This document shows, piece after piece, positions 6,022 through 13,940 of a DNA stretch of 13,966 nucleotides. The position numbers and the translations under genes are program-made. Within the stretch, counting starts at the first letter, position 1. Each line of letters starts with the position of its first letter. The notes beneath the pieces are model-generated. The model searched no databases. It saw only the letters and a program-made list of their open reading frames with translations, and was not told the origin of the DNA. Source of the DNA: Christensenella sp. UBA7102 (GTDB lineage Bacteria > Bacillota > Clostridia > Christensenellales > UBA1750); the NCBI GenBank assembly GCA_002492415.1, contig DKYK01000048.1, positions 1-13,966 of the forward strand. The letters run 5' to 3'.

Positions 6022-6061
6022 ATCGTCATTCATTTGTCAAACTTCATTGCATCCGCTGCCA

Positions 6062-6178
6062 TCAGCGGCGCTTGACGAGGATCAGCGCGATCAGCATCGC
6101 GCACAGCGCAATGCCGATGTACAGCGCCCATTGCAGCATATTCAGGCCCAACAGTTTGAAGGAGAAAATTTCCTCCAC
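6062..6178 (-). CDS. Small single-pass membrane protein, 38 residues
   Basis: A GTG start at 6176-6178 follows an excellent ribosome binding site (AAGGAGG, 6186-6192) with 7 nt spacing. The product is VEEIFSF followed by one hydrophobic helix (about residues 15-35, rich in Leu, Ile and Ala) and a basic end, LVKRR, suggesting a cytoplasmic C-terminus. The gene begins only 17 nt after the stop of the MATE exporter gene, and the ribosome binding site fills that gap, so it is probably the second gene of the exporter transcript. An upstream in-frame ATG at 6253 is less likely because it overlaps the exporter gene and lacks a ribosome binding site. I do not recognise the family. A role as an exporter partner is only a guess. 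Confidence 0.6.
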   Translation of the reverse strand: MEEIFSFKLLGLNMLQWALYIGIALCAMLIALILVKRR

Positions 6179-6195
6179 GCTCCTCCCTCCTTTGC

Positions 6196-7548
6196 TCACG
6201 CGAATATCTTCTTCGACTTTACTGCGAACAGTATACACGAAATGGACGCGCACGTAAAGTCCGCAATGGGCTCGGCAATGTAGATGCCCATCGCGCCCAG
6301 GCCGAACAGGTGGGGAAGAATCAGCGCCAGCGGGATGAGCAGCACAATCTTTCGCAGCATCGCGATGAACACCGAGGCCTTGGCCTGTCCCACCGACAGG
6401 AAGGTCTGCTGCACGGCGAACTGCGCGCCCATTGCAAAGAAGCCGGCGATGAAGATGCGGATGACGCGGCAGGTCAGCTCGACGAGCTGCGCATCACTGG
6501 AAAAGATGCGGACAAACAGGCTGGGGAACAGCTCTACCAGTAAACACATGAACGTGGAAAAGGACAGCGTCACCGTGATGAGCAGGCGGAAGGTCTTCTT
6601 GACACGATCGATGTTCTTTGCGCCGTAGTTATAGCTGATGATGGGCTGCGCGCCCTGGCCCAGTCCCTGCAGCGGCATGTTGAGCACCATCATCACGGAG
6701 GTGATGATGGTCATGGAGGCGACGGCCAGATCGCCCGAATAACGCGCAAGACCGGTATTGATGACGATCTGCACCAGGCTCTCGGTGCTCTGCATCACAA
6801 AGGGCGAGATGCCCAGGCCCAGCACGCGGCCGACGATGGCGCGCTCGAGTTTCATCATCGCGACATTGAGGCGGATACGGGTCTTTTTTCCCGTCAAAAA
6901 CAGCACCACCCAAAGGCACGAAACACCCTGCGACAGAATCGTCGCCAATGCCGCGCCGCGCACGCCCATTTTCAACACAAAAATGAACACCGGATCCAGC
7001 GCGATGTTGAGCGCCGCGCCGATGATGACCGTCCACATGCCCACGGCCGAGAAGCCCTGGCAGTTGATGAAGCTGTTCATACCCAGCGTGATCATCACAA
7101 AAACCGTGCCCGCAGCGTAAATGCGCAGATACTCCAGCGCATAGGGCAGCGTCGCCGCGCTCGCGCCAAACGCCCGCAGCAGCGGCGTCGCAAGCGCCTC
7201 GCACAGCGCCGTGAGCAGCACCGCCACGCCCACCAGCATCGCAAAGCAGTTATTCATGATTTTCTGCGCGCCCGCATCGTCCTGCGCACCCAGGCGCATC
7301 GAAGCCAGCGGCGCGCCCCCCATGCCCAGCAGCGCCGCAAAGGCCATGATCAGCACGATGATGGGCATTGTAATGCCCAGCCCCGCAATCGCATGCGCTC
7401 CCGTCTCCGGTATGTTCCCAATATACGCGCGATCTACAATATTATACAGTACGTTTACCAGCTGCGCCGTAATCGCCGGCACAGACAACCTCAACAACAG
7501 CTTGCCAATCCGCTCCGTACCCAGTTGGTTTGTAATGCTCCCCTGCAT
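6196..7548 (-). CDS. MATE-family multidrug/Na+ (or H+) antiporter
   Basis: The 450-residue product has about twelve hydrophobic segments in two similar halves. It starts with the MATE-type sequence GSITNQLGTERIGKLLLRLSVPAITAQLVNVLYNIVDRAYIG, quoted here in short as the region at residues 3-45, and has the matching second-half region near residue 245 (LGISPFVMQSTESLVQIVINTGL). MATE proteins expel cationic compounds using a Na+ or H+ gradient. This one resembles the MepA/DinF-type Firmicute branch. The ATG at 7546-7548 has GAAGGGGG (7556-7563) 7 nt upstream. It has its own promoter (7589-7616). A 38-residue membrane protein gene follows after 17 nt. The substrate cannot be read from sequence. 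Length is normal, with no disruption seen. Confidence 0.92.
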   Translation of the reverse strand: MQGSITNQLGTERIGKLLLRLSVPAITAQLVNVLYNIVDRAYIGNIPETGAHAIAGLGITMPIIVLIMAFAALLGMGGAPLASMRLGAQDDAGAQKIMNNCFAMLVGVAVLLTALCEALATPLLRAFGASAATLPYALEYLRIYAAGTVFVMITLGMNSFINCQGFSAVGMWTVIIGAALNIALDPVFIFVLKMGVRGAALATILSQGVSCLWVVLFLTGKKTRIRLNVAMMKLERAIVGRVLGLGISPFVMQSTESLVQIVINTGLARYSGDLAVASMTIITSVMMVLNMPLQGLGQGAQPIISYNYGAKNIDRVKKTFRLLITVTLSFSTFMCLLVELFPSLFVRIFSSDAQLVELTCRVIRIFIAGFFAMGAQFAVQQTFLSVGQAKASVFIAMLRKIVLLIPLALILPHLFGLGAMGIYIAEPIADFTCASISCILFAVKSKKIFA

Positions 7549-7588
7549 TTTCGTTCCCCCTTCAAAAATATTTATCTATCAGTCCTTC

Positions 7589-7616
7589 ATTATAACACAT
7601 GCGCTCCACTTGTCCA
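7589..7616 (-). promoter_or_regulatory. Promoter of the MATE exporter gene
   Basis: The minus strand has TGGACA (7611-7616, 5/6) and TATAAT (7589-7594, 6/6) spaced 16 bp, with the extended -10 motif TGT just before TATAAT. The start would be near 7582, about 34 nt before the ATG. Confidence 0.75.
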
Positions 7617-7665
7617 GCATGTTTTCATAAAAAAACGATTGAAGAAGGACGACAGAGGAAACGCG

Positions 7666-7754
7666 CTTTTCTTTTAGCAAAAGCTGCAAAAGAAAGCTTG
7701 GAGAGGGCAACGCCCGCCACATCTTCGGCCAATACGTTGGTCAAAGATGCGGCG
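7666..7754. repeat. Two adjacent imperfect hairpins, possible interspersed intergenic repeat
   Basis: The 170-nt gap between lonC and the exporter promoter holds two foldable segments. At 7666-7696, T-rich CTTTTAGC pairs with GCT-gc-AAAAG around an AAAA loop. At 7715-7754 a longer stem has CGCC/GGCG, CATCTT/AAGATG and GCCAA/TTGGT around a TACG loop, interrupted by an A/C mismatch and a small internal loop. Neither is followed by a U-tract on the minus strand, so they are not good lonC terminators. The structure resembles a palindromic unit or MITE-like repeat, but only one copy is present here, so repeat status is unproven. Confidence 0.35.
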
Positions 7755-7776
7755 AGCGCTGCGGACGTTTTCTCTT

Positions 7777-7796
7777 AAAATAAATACGTTTATTTT
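7777..7796. repeat. Perfect 8-bp AT palindrome at the lonC stop codon
   Basis: AAAATAAA (7777-7784) and TTTATTTT (7789-7796) are perfect inverted copies around TACG, and the TAA stop of lonC (7790-7792) lies in one arm. It would form a weak AT hairpin at the mRNA 3' end. Confidence 0.4.
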
Positions 7797-9535
7797 CCGC
7801 TATCGGAGGCGGTTTGGCAGGCATCCGCGTCGAAAATGTGCCAAGCCTGCTCCAGGGTCTGTACTTGCTCCACATCGGGCGCGGCGGGGCTGCCCTCCGG
7901 CTCGACGATGCGTGCATAGCCGTTCAGGCGGGCGGCGACGCGCTTTTCCGTGATGCCGCCCACGGGCAGCACGCGGCCGTCCAGCGCAATCTCCCCGGTG
8001 ACGGCGGCGTCCTGGCGCAGCGGCGCGCCGCGCAGCAGGGAACGCAGCACGAGCGCGGCGGCAAGGCCCAGCGATGGACCGTCCACAGGGCTGCCGCCCT
8101 CCACGTGCAGCACGGCATCCCGCTCGCCCAGCGCTTCCCCGCCGGCCTGCAGCGCAAGCAGCGCACACTGCGCGGCATCGCGCGCCATCTTGCCCGCAGA
8201 AAGATCCAGGTGCACCCGGCCCGTGCCCGGCGTCAGCGCGCCGGTGAGCGTGCACACAACGCCCTGTCGTCCCTGCACGCCCAGTATGGCGATCCTGCCG
8301 GTCTGCGGTTCCTCGCGGCGCGGAGGCGCGTCCTGCCGCACATCGGCCAGCGTCACGCGGCCCTTTTTCTGCGCGGCGGTGAGCTTGCGCACGCAGTCTC
8401 TGCCGTCACAGCTGCGTGCAGCGATGTAACGCAGCGCGGGGGACGTCGCGTGGATGTTCAGCCGCTGTGCCGCCCCCCGGGCGACCTCCAGCAGCGCGCG
8501 CTCATCCAGCGCGTCAAAGAAGATTTCCACGCAGCGCGAACGCAGAGCGGCGGGCAGCTCGGCGGGATTGCGCGTGGTGGCGCCGATGAGCACGAAATCC
8601 GCCGGCGCTCCTTGGTCGAACAGCTGCCGGATGTACCCCGGCACGCCCGGCGCATCGGCGTCAAAGTAGGAGGAATCAAAGCGCACGCGCTTATCCTCCA
8701 ACACCTTGAGCAGCATGTTCTGCAGCTGCGCGTCCATTTCGCCGATCTCATCGAGGAACAGCACGCCGCCGTGCGCCTGCGTCACCAGCCCCAGCTTGGG
8801 CTCGGGCAAGCCCCGGCCTGCAAGCTCCCGGCCCGCACCCTGGTAGATGGGGTCGTGCACCGAGCCGATCAGCGGATTGACGCCCCCGTGCGGATCGCAG
8901 CGCAATGTGGAGGCGTCGGCTTCTACAAAGGGCGCGCTGCGCATGAAGGGCGAGCCCTCCTGTTCCCGCGCGGCATCCAACGCCAGGCGCGCCGCCGTCG
9001 TCTTGCCGCACCCCGGCGGGCCGTAGAGCAACACGTGCTGCGGAAAGGGCGAGCACAGCGCCGCGCACAGCCGCCCAAACGCCTCCCGCTGTCCCACCAG
9101 CTCCTGCGCGCGGCGCGGCCGGGCCTGCGCAAATGCCGGGCTCGTCAGGCAGATGCCCTCCCGCACGACGAGCTCAGCCAGCTTGCGCCGCGTGCCCGCG
9201 TTCTCCGCGCCGCCCATTTCGCCGATCAACTCCAGGCGCACGCTGTCGTAATATTCCTTTTCGGCACGAGCCATGCGCTTTTCCACCAGGTGATCCAGCT
9301 GCTGTCTGGCCTTCCTGCGCGCGGCAAGATCGGCAACATTTTCCTCCAGCACAGACAAGGGGACGTCCGCGCGCTCGATATGCAGCAGGGTTTTGATCTC
9401 CCCCAGCATTCTCTCGGCCTGCTCGTCCGTCCCCGGCATGCGCTCCGCCCGCTCCGGCTGCGCGCCCGTGCACAATACGCACACATCCTGATACAGCGCG
9501 AAAAGCCGCGCCCGCTGTTCTCGGTTCATTCTCAT
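7790..9535 (-). CDS. lonC: LonC-type ATP-dependent protease (sporulation-associated Lon family)
   Basis: The 581-residue product combines a charged helical N-terminus (about 1-135), an AAA+ ATPase with Walker A GPPGCGKTT (172-180, K178) and Walker B VLFLDE (258-263), and a Lon protease domain. The catalytic dyad is intact: S488 in VDGPSLGLA and K531 in the segment TGEIALDGRVLPVGGITEK (513-531). The long Lon N-terminal substrate domain is absent, as in LonB/LonC. LonC is restricted, in the family description I recall, to a subset of endospore formers. It degrades protein substrates in the cytosol using ATP. The ATG at 9533-9535 has GGAGG 13 nt upstream; a second ATG two codons later is the alternative. 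No clear vegetative promoter precedes it. LonB cannot be excluded without alignment. Confidence 0.87.
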   Translation of the reverse strand: MRMNREQRARLFALYQDVCVLCTGAQPERAERMPGTDEQAERMLGEIKTLLHIERADVPLSVLEENVADLAARRKARQQLDHLVEKRMARAEKEYYDSVRLELIGEMGGAENAGTRRKLAELVVREGICLTSPAFAQARPRRAQELVGQREAFGRLCAALCSPFPQHVLLYGPPGCGKTTAARLALDAAREQEGSPFMRSAPFVEADASTLRCDPHGGVNPLIGSVHDPIYQGAGRELAGRGLPEPKLGLVTQAHGGVLFLDEIGEMDAQLQNMLLKVLEDKRVRFDSSYFDADAPGVPGYIRQLFDQGAPADFVLIGATTRNPAELPAALRSRCVEIFFDALDERALLEVARGAAQRLNIHATSPALRYIAARSCDGRDCVRKLTAAQKKGRVTLADVRQDAPPRREEPQTGRIAILGVQGRQGVVCTLTGALTPGTGRVHLDLSAGKMARDAAQCALLALQAGGEALGERDAVLHVEGGSPVDGPSLGLAAALVLRSLLRGAPLRQDAAVTGEIALDGRVLPVGGITEKRVAARLNGYARIVEPEGSPAAPDVEQVQTLEQAWHIFDADACQTASDSGK

Positions 9536-9633
9536 GGATTCTCTTACTCCTCCAAGGGGTGGTTTCTGCCGTCGTACCCCTCGGAAAGAAAACGAAGAGT
9601 TTCGCCGCGCCGTTGCTGGAAGTTCTCACCGTT

Positions 9634-9700
9634 TTGCCAAAAACACGGGCATTCTACCCATTTTCATCTATCATTCTGGATAAAAGTAGGTAGAACGCCC
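9634..9700 (-). terminator. Long inverted repeat with U-tract, probable yebC terminator
   Basis: On the minus strand GGGCGTTCTACC (9689-9700) pairs with GGTAGAATGCCC (9647-9658), 12 bp with one mismatch. A smaller TTTTATC-type stem lies inside the 30-nt loop. The second arm is followed by GTG and five U (9639-9643). It sits about 58 nt after the yebC stop and before lonC, so it probably ends yebC transcription or attenuates readthrough into lonC. Confidence 0.5.
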
Positions 9701-9758
9701 GATAAATAAGCTTTTATTTTTTGTCTTCCAGTCAGAAGCACGAAAAATTCACTTCTAG

Positions 9759-10496
9759 TTACTCCTCTTCCTCTTCCTCGGGAAGGTTGGCGTTGTGAGA
9801 AACCTCGTTGACGTCGTCAAGCTCCTCAAGCATGTCGAGTATCTTCTGCAAACGCTCAAGGTCGTCGCCCTCGGGATCGGTGGTGTTCTGCGGCACGAGG
9901 GTGGCTTCGGCGGACTCGATGGTGTATTTGCCCTCCAGCGCCTCACTGACGGCGCCCACGTCGTTGGGGTCGGTCTCGATCTCAAAGTACCCATCGTTGA
10001 GCGCGACGTCGGCGGCGCCGGCGTCCAGCGCGTCCATCATCACCTCGTCCTCGTCCAGGCCCTCGCCGTCGATGACGATGATGCCCTTGCGGTCGAACAT
10101 CCAGGACACGCAGCCCGATGCGCCCAAAGAGCCGCCGTGCTTTTCAAAGCAATGGCGCACGTCGGAGGCAGTGCGGTTGAGGTTGTCGGTGATGCACTCG
10201 ACGATAATGGCGGTGCCTGCGGGACCGTAGCCCTCGTAGGTGACCTCCTTGTAGTTTTCGCCCTGACCCTCGCCTGCGGCCTTCTTGATGGAACGCTGGA
10301 TGTTGTCGTTGGGCATATTGTTGGCTTTGGCCTTGGAAACGACGTCGCGCAGCTTGGCGTTCAGCGCCGGATCGGGGCCGCCGGCCTTGACGGCAATGGC
10401 GATCTCGCGGCCAATCTTGGTGAAGATCTTGGCCCTTGCGGCGTCCGTCTTACCTTTTTTCATCTGAATGTTATGCCACTTGGAATGTCCGGACAT
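9759..10496 (-). CDS. yebC: YebC/PmpR-family protein (translation/transcription-associated)
   Basis: The 245-residue product begins MSGHSKWHNIQ, the family signature, and continues with KANNMPNDNIQRSIKKA, EGYGPAGTAIIVE and a Gly-rich GGSLGASGCVSWMF segment. This gives the usual three-domain YebC layout at normal length. The family was first described as DNA-binding regulators (PmpR); recent work ties YebC proteins to relief of ribosome stalling at proline-rich stretches. The tail ends in six Glu encoded by alternating GAG/GAA codons. The ATG at 10494-10496 has GGGAGGG (10505-10511) 8 nt upstream and its own promoter. It is monocistronic or reads partly into lonC. Confidence 0.96.
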   Translation of the reverse strand: MSGHSKWHNIQMKKGKTDAARAKIFTKIGREIAIAVKAGGPDPALNAKLRDVVSKAKANNMPNDNIQRSIKKAAGEGQGENYKEVTYEGYGPAGTAIIVECITDNLNRTASDVRHCFEKHGGSLGASGCVSWMFDRKGIIVIDGEGLDEDEVMMDALDAGAADVALNDGYFEIETDPNDVGAVSEALEGKYTIESAEATLVPQNTTDPEGDDLERLQKILDMLEELDDVNEVSHNANLPEEEEEE

Positions 10497-10540
10497 AGGT
10501 TAATCCCTCCCGAGAATGCTCGTAAAAATGCTTACCCGTA

Positions 10541-10570
10541 ATTATAGCACAGTTTTCACTCGTCCGTAAA
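10541..10570 (-). promoter_or_regulatory. Promoter of yebC
   Basis: The minus strand has TATAAT (10541-10546) preceded by TGC, an extended -10. A weak -35, TTTACG (10565-10570), lies 18 bp upstream. The start would be near 10534, about 38 nt before the yebC ATG. Confidence 0.7.
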
Positions 10571-10626
10571 GAGAAACGAATGCCCTCTCCGCGTCGTTTT
10601 AGGTAATGTGCAGGTAAATTCTCTGC

Positions 10627-11283
10627 TCAGTCGTCCATTTCCGGCAGCAAGTTGAGCATATCCTCCTCGGATTCGACGTTGACGTACGACTGCGGCACCT
10701 GCCCTACGATCACGGTCTCGGCCACCGGTACCTGAGTGGACACCTCCACCAGCTTTGCGCCGGCCGGGATCACCACGCGCATCGCCGCATGGACGCGGAT
10801 GTAGATTTTGTGCCGCGTCTGGTTGATGCCCGCGGACTGGAACTCCGTGACAAACTCCGTGCGCACCGAGCCCACCGGGATTACCTTGACCAGCAGCTCC
10901 GGCCCTCTGCCCGCCAGCAGCGGGTTGCCCGTGGCCGAGCCCACCGAGATGCGCAGCGACTGCTCCCCGATGTCCGCAATGTACTGCTGCGCCGTCAGCG
11001 CGGTCTGGGTGGAGAGCCGGTTCATGCCCACGGTATTGGCCTGCAGCAGCGTCACGCGGCCCGCGTCGTCGCAGCGCACCGTCACCAGATCCGCGTATTC
11101 CACGCCGCCAAAATTGCGCGCGATGGCGGAGTTGACCGCGTCCAGCGCGATGGCCCGCACGCGCGATTCCGCCGTGTTGAGTATGATGGGGCGCAGATTT
11201 CTGCCCGTCAGCGCCAGCAGCGCTGCCAGCAGCGCCGCCAGCGCCACAACGCACCCCAATGCCCGTCCTGCTCTGCGCCGCAT
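10627..11283 (-). CDS. yunB: Sporulation protein YunB
   Basis: The 218-residue product has an N-terminal signal-anchor (about residues 5-28, rich in Ala, Leu and Val) and then an extracytoplasmic domain. The family signature is visible: GRGPELLVKVIPVG, FVTEFQSAGINQTRHKIYI (residues about 143-161) and the VVIPAG/VPVAETVIVGQVP stretch. YunB is made in the mother cell under sigma-E in Bacillus subtilis and is conserved in spore formers; its molecular role is unclear. The ATG at 11281-11283 has GGGGGTG 7 nt upstream. It is divergent from the penicillin-binding protein gene across 90 bp. Its presence, with LonC, points to a spore-forming host. Confidence 0.9.
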   Translation of the reverse strand: MRRRAGRALGCVVALAALLAALLALTGRNLRPIILNTAESRVRAIALDAVNSAIARNFGGVEYADLVTVRCDDAGRVTLLQANTVGMNRLSTQTALTAQQYIADIGEQSLRISVGSATGNPLLAGRGPELLVKVIPVGSVRTEFVTEFQSAGINQTRHKIYIRVHAAMRVVIPAGAKLVEVSTQVPVAETVIVGQVPQSYVNVESEEDMLNLLPEMDD

Positions 11284-11373
11284 CTTTTCTCACCCCCATA
11301 AAAGAAGGAACATCGCCCATCCGGCGCGAATATCTTTACGCTATGCCTATGGCAAACCCGGGAGGAACATGAC
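11284..11373. other. Divergent intergenic region, yunB / penicillin-binding protein
   Basis: These 90 bp separate two divergent genes and should hold both promoters. I find no convincing vegetative promoter on either strand. The clear element is GGAGG at 11361-11365, 8 nt before the plus-strand ATG. A minus-strand CATAGCGT resembles a sigma-E -10 box, but it has no matching -35. Confidence 0.4.
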
Positions 11374-13917
11374 ATGAAACAGCCGTCCAAGGAACAAAAC
11401 AAAAAACGCTTCTCGCTGTTCAAGCCGCGCGACAAGCAGCCTAACTTTATATTATCCGTCGTCGTCAGCACCGTGGCGCTGCTGCTGGTGGCGGTGCTCG
11501 TGCTGGGCATGGGCGGCTTTGGCGCGGTGATGGGCATCGCAAAGGCCTATTACGACACCACCCCCGAGCTGGACGTCGAGTCCATCAGCTCCCAGAGCCT
11601 CACGTCCTTTATCTATGACTGCAACGGCGACCTCATCACCGCCTACCGCGGCTCGGAAAACCGCGTCTGGGCCACCATTGAAGAAATTCCCCGCCTGCTG
11701 CAGGACGCGTTTGTCGCCACCGAGGACGCGCGCTTCTACACGCATAACGGCATCGACGTCAAGCGCATCATGGGCGCGCTGGTGTCCAATCTGTCCAACG
11801 GCTCGACACAGGGCGGCTCCACCATTACCCAGCAGCTGGTCAAGAACTGCCTGCTCTCCGCCGAGCAGAGCTACAAGCGCAAGATCCAGGAGGCATACCT
11901 GTCCATCGAGCTGGAAAAGCGCTATGACAAGGACCAGATTTTGGAGTGGTATCTCAACATCATCCCGCTGGGCGGCAGCAATTACGGCGTCAAGGCCGCG
12001 GCCAAGGATTACTATGACAAGGACCTGTCGGAGCTGACGCTGCGCGAATGCGCGTCCCTGGCCGCCATTACGCGCAACCCCACGCGCTACAATCCTCGCC
12101 GCAACTACTATGGCGCGGGCACGCCCTCCACCATCGAGGACCGCACGGACTACGTGCTGCGCTGCATGTACGAATACAACGCCATCACCAAAGAAGAGTA
12201 CGACAAAGCGCTCAGCCAGCGTCTTTCCGTGGTGGAAGAATCCACGGTGAACGAGCTGTACGACATGCCTTCGGCCGTGGAGACCGTGCTGGACGACGTG
12301 GTGACGGCGCTGCTCGAGGAACGCGGTCTGGAGGACACCTCCACCAACCGCCGCTATATCCGCAATCAGATCCAGACCGGCGGCTACAACATTTATTCCA
12401 CCATCGATCCCCAGGTGCAGCGCATCGTAGAGGACGTGCTCTACAACTGGGACGACTATCCCGCGCTGGCCGATCCCTCGGACGCTTACTCCACCAACAC
12501 CAAAGTAGAGCAGCCGCAAGCCGCCTGCGTCATTTATGACTACGCCTCCGGCGAGGTGCGCGCCGTGGTCGGCGGCCGGACGCCCCCCACGCAGTTCCTG
12601 CTGCTCAACCGCGCCACTTCCGCCAACATGCCCGTGGGTTCCTCCATCAAGCCGCTGGCCGTCTATGGCCCGGCGCTGGACAAGGGATATTCTCCCGCCT
12701 CCGTTTCTTCCAACCTGCCCCTGCCCATTGAGGGATGGAACTCTTCCAAGGGCTATCCCTCCAACTCCACCACCAAGTCCTACGTGGGCATGCTGACGCT
12801 GCGCGTGGGCATGCGCAACTCGCTCAACATCGTGGCGGCGACCACGCTGATGGACAAGGTGGGCATTGAGGACAGCGTTTCCTACCTGACCGCCATGGGC
12901 ATCGATCCCGACCATATCAATGCCGACGGCTCTGGTCTTGCGCTGGGCTCCTCGGGCATCACAGTCATGGAGATGGCCACGGCTTATGGCGTCATCGGCA
13001 ATACCGGCAAATACCAGCAGCCGCTGACCTTTACCAAAATCACCGACAGCGAGGGCAACGTGATCCTGGACATGAAGGCCAAGCAGGCGCAGAGTACGCG
13101 CGAGGTATTCCGCGCGGGCACCGCCTATATGCTCGTGGACATGCTGGAGGACGCCGTACAGCGCGGCACCGGTACCGCCGCCCGCATCAAGGGCATAACG
13201 GTGGCCGGCAAGACCGGCACGCACTCCGACTACAAGAGCGTGTTCTTCGCGGGCCTGACGCCCTATTATTCGGGCGCAGTGTGGGTGGGTCATGACGATT
13301 TTAAGTCGCTCTACCGCGGCGCGACGGGCGGCAAGGAGGCCGCGCCCATCTGGCAGGCTGTCATGGCGCGCATCCACGAGGAAAAGGCGCTGGAGGACAA
13401 GCCCATCATCGACGCCGACCCCGAGGATCTGGGCCTGGTTAGGGTGACGCTCTGCTCGCTGACGGGCAAGCGCGCCACCGACGCCTGCGCGCTGGACGGG
13501 GACTTCAAGCCCACCACCGATTGGTGCCATGCCGATTCCGTGCCCACCGAAGTGTGCGACCAGCACGTGGTGGTCAAGACCTGCGCCGTCACGGGCCAGC
13601 TGGCGGTGGAAGGCTGCCCCGAGGTCACGCAGACCGCCTATCAGATCGTGCCGCCCTCCTGGGGCTGCGATCATCTGGACGACGAGGCCTTCTATAAGCT
13701 CTTCCCGCACGGTATCCGGGGCTACAAGACTGCGGCCGAATACGAAGCCGCCGCCTCTACCCTGCCGGACGACGCCTCCCTCGCCTGCACGCTGCACGCC
13801 CATTCCCAGACCTACCCTGACGATTCCGGCGGCGACGTCAACGTATATCCCGGTCATGACGAGCCAGGCACCCCCGCCCTGCCCGAGGAGCCAGACGAAA
13901 ACGGCGCCGTGGGCTGA
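11374..13917 (+). CDS. Class A penicillin-binding protein (PBP1A type, bifunctional transglycosylase/transpeptidase)
   Basis: The 847-residue product polymerises lipid II glycan strands and cross-links stem peptides outside the membrane. A short basic cytoplasmic tail is followed by one membrane helix (about 25-55). The GT51 domain (about 75-245) has catalytic E117 in TEDARFYTH, then GGSTITQQLVKN and RKIQEAYLSIELE. The transpeptidase domain (about 385-665) has the active-site motif S423-S-I-K426, S483-L-N485 and K613-T-G615. All three are intact. Residues 690-810 form a cysteine-rich extension with two similar repeats (CSLTGKRATDAC near 694 and CAVTGQLAVEGC near 737) and eight cysteines. The last 30 residues are acidic and proline-rich. 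There is no PASTA domain. The ATG at 11374 has GGAGG 8 nt upstream. It is the only plus-strand gene in the window. Confidence 0.95.
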   Translation: MKQPSKEQNKKRFSLFKPRDKQPNFILSVVVSTVALLLVAVLVLGMGGFGAVMGIAKAYYDTTPELDVESISSQSLTSFIYDCNGDLITAYRGSENRVWATIEEIPRLLQDAFVATEDARFYTHNGIDVKRIMGALVSNLSNGSTQGGSTITQQLVKNCLLSAEQSYKRKIQEAYLSIELEKRYDKDQILEWYLNIIPLGGSNYGVKAAAKDYYDKDLSELTLRECASLAAITRNPTRYNPRRNYYGAGTPSTIEDRTDYVLRCMYEYNAITKEEYDKALSQRLSVVEESTVNELYDMPSAVETVLDDVVTALLEERGLEDTSTNRRYIRNQIQTGGYNIYSTIDPQVQRIVEDVLYNWDDYPALADPSDAYSTNTKVEQPQAACVIYDYASGEVRAVVGGRTPPTQFLLLNRATSANMPVGSSIKPLAVYGPALDKGYSPASVSSNLPLPIEGWNSSKGYPSNSTTKSYVGMLTLRVGMRNSLNIVAATTLMDKVGIEDSVSYLTAMGIDPDHINADGSGLALGSSGITVMEMATAYGVIGNTGKYQQPLTFTKITDSEGNVILDMKAKQAQSTREVFRAGTAYMLVDMLEDAVQRGTGTAARIKGITVAGKTGTHSDYKSVFFAGLTPYYSGAVWVGHDDFKSLYRGATGGKEAAPIWQAVMARIHEEKALEDKPIIDADPEDLGLVRVTLCSLTGKRATDACALDGDFKPTTDWCHADSVPTEVCDQHVVVKTCAVTGQLAVEGCPEVTQTAYQIVPPSWGCDHLDDEAFYKLFPHGIRGYKTAAEYEAAASTLPDDASLACTLHAHSQTYPDDSGGDVNVYPGHDEPGTPALPEEPDENGAVG

Positions 13918-13940
13918 TCTCTCCTTCCGAATGCAAAGAT

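Noticed and set aside
6035..6040. Perfect TTGACA on the minus strand upstream of the hydrogenase operon
   Set aside because: No acceptable -10 hexamer 16-19 bp downstream; the TTGATT-N17-TAAAAT pair at 5969-5997 is better.
9649..9680. Sigma-F/G-like promoter for lonC (GGGTAGAAT with GAATG upstream)
   Set aside because: The -10-like match is good, but the only -35-like sequence is about 12 bp away, too short for these sigma factors, and it lies within the hairpin arm.
7814..9709. 631-residue open frame on the plus strand opposite lonC
   Set aside because: Arg/His/Ala-rich composition typical of an antisense shadow in GC-rich DNA; the opposite strand has intact Lon motifs.
9760..9780. Short GAG/GAA repeat at the 3' end of yebC
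   Set aside because: Simply encodes the usual acidic tail; too short to be a meaningful microsatellite.
11333..11352. Sigma-E promoter for yunB (CATAGCGT)
   Set aside because: The -10 pattern fits, but no ATA-type -35 box is found at 13-16 bp.
11452..13857. 801-residue open frame on the minus strand opposite the penicillin-binding protein
   Set aside because: Low-complexity Gly/His/Arg/Val content with no recognisable motif; the plus strand carries all catalytic motifs of a class A PBP.
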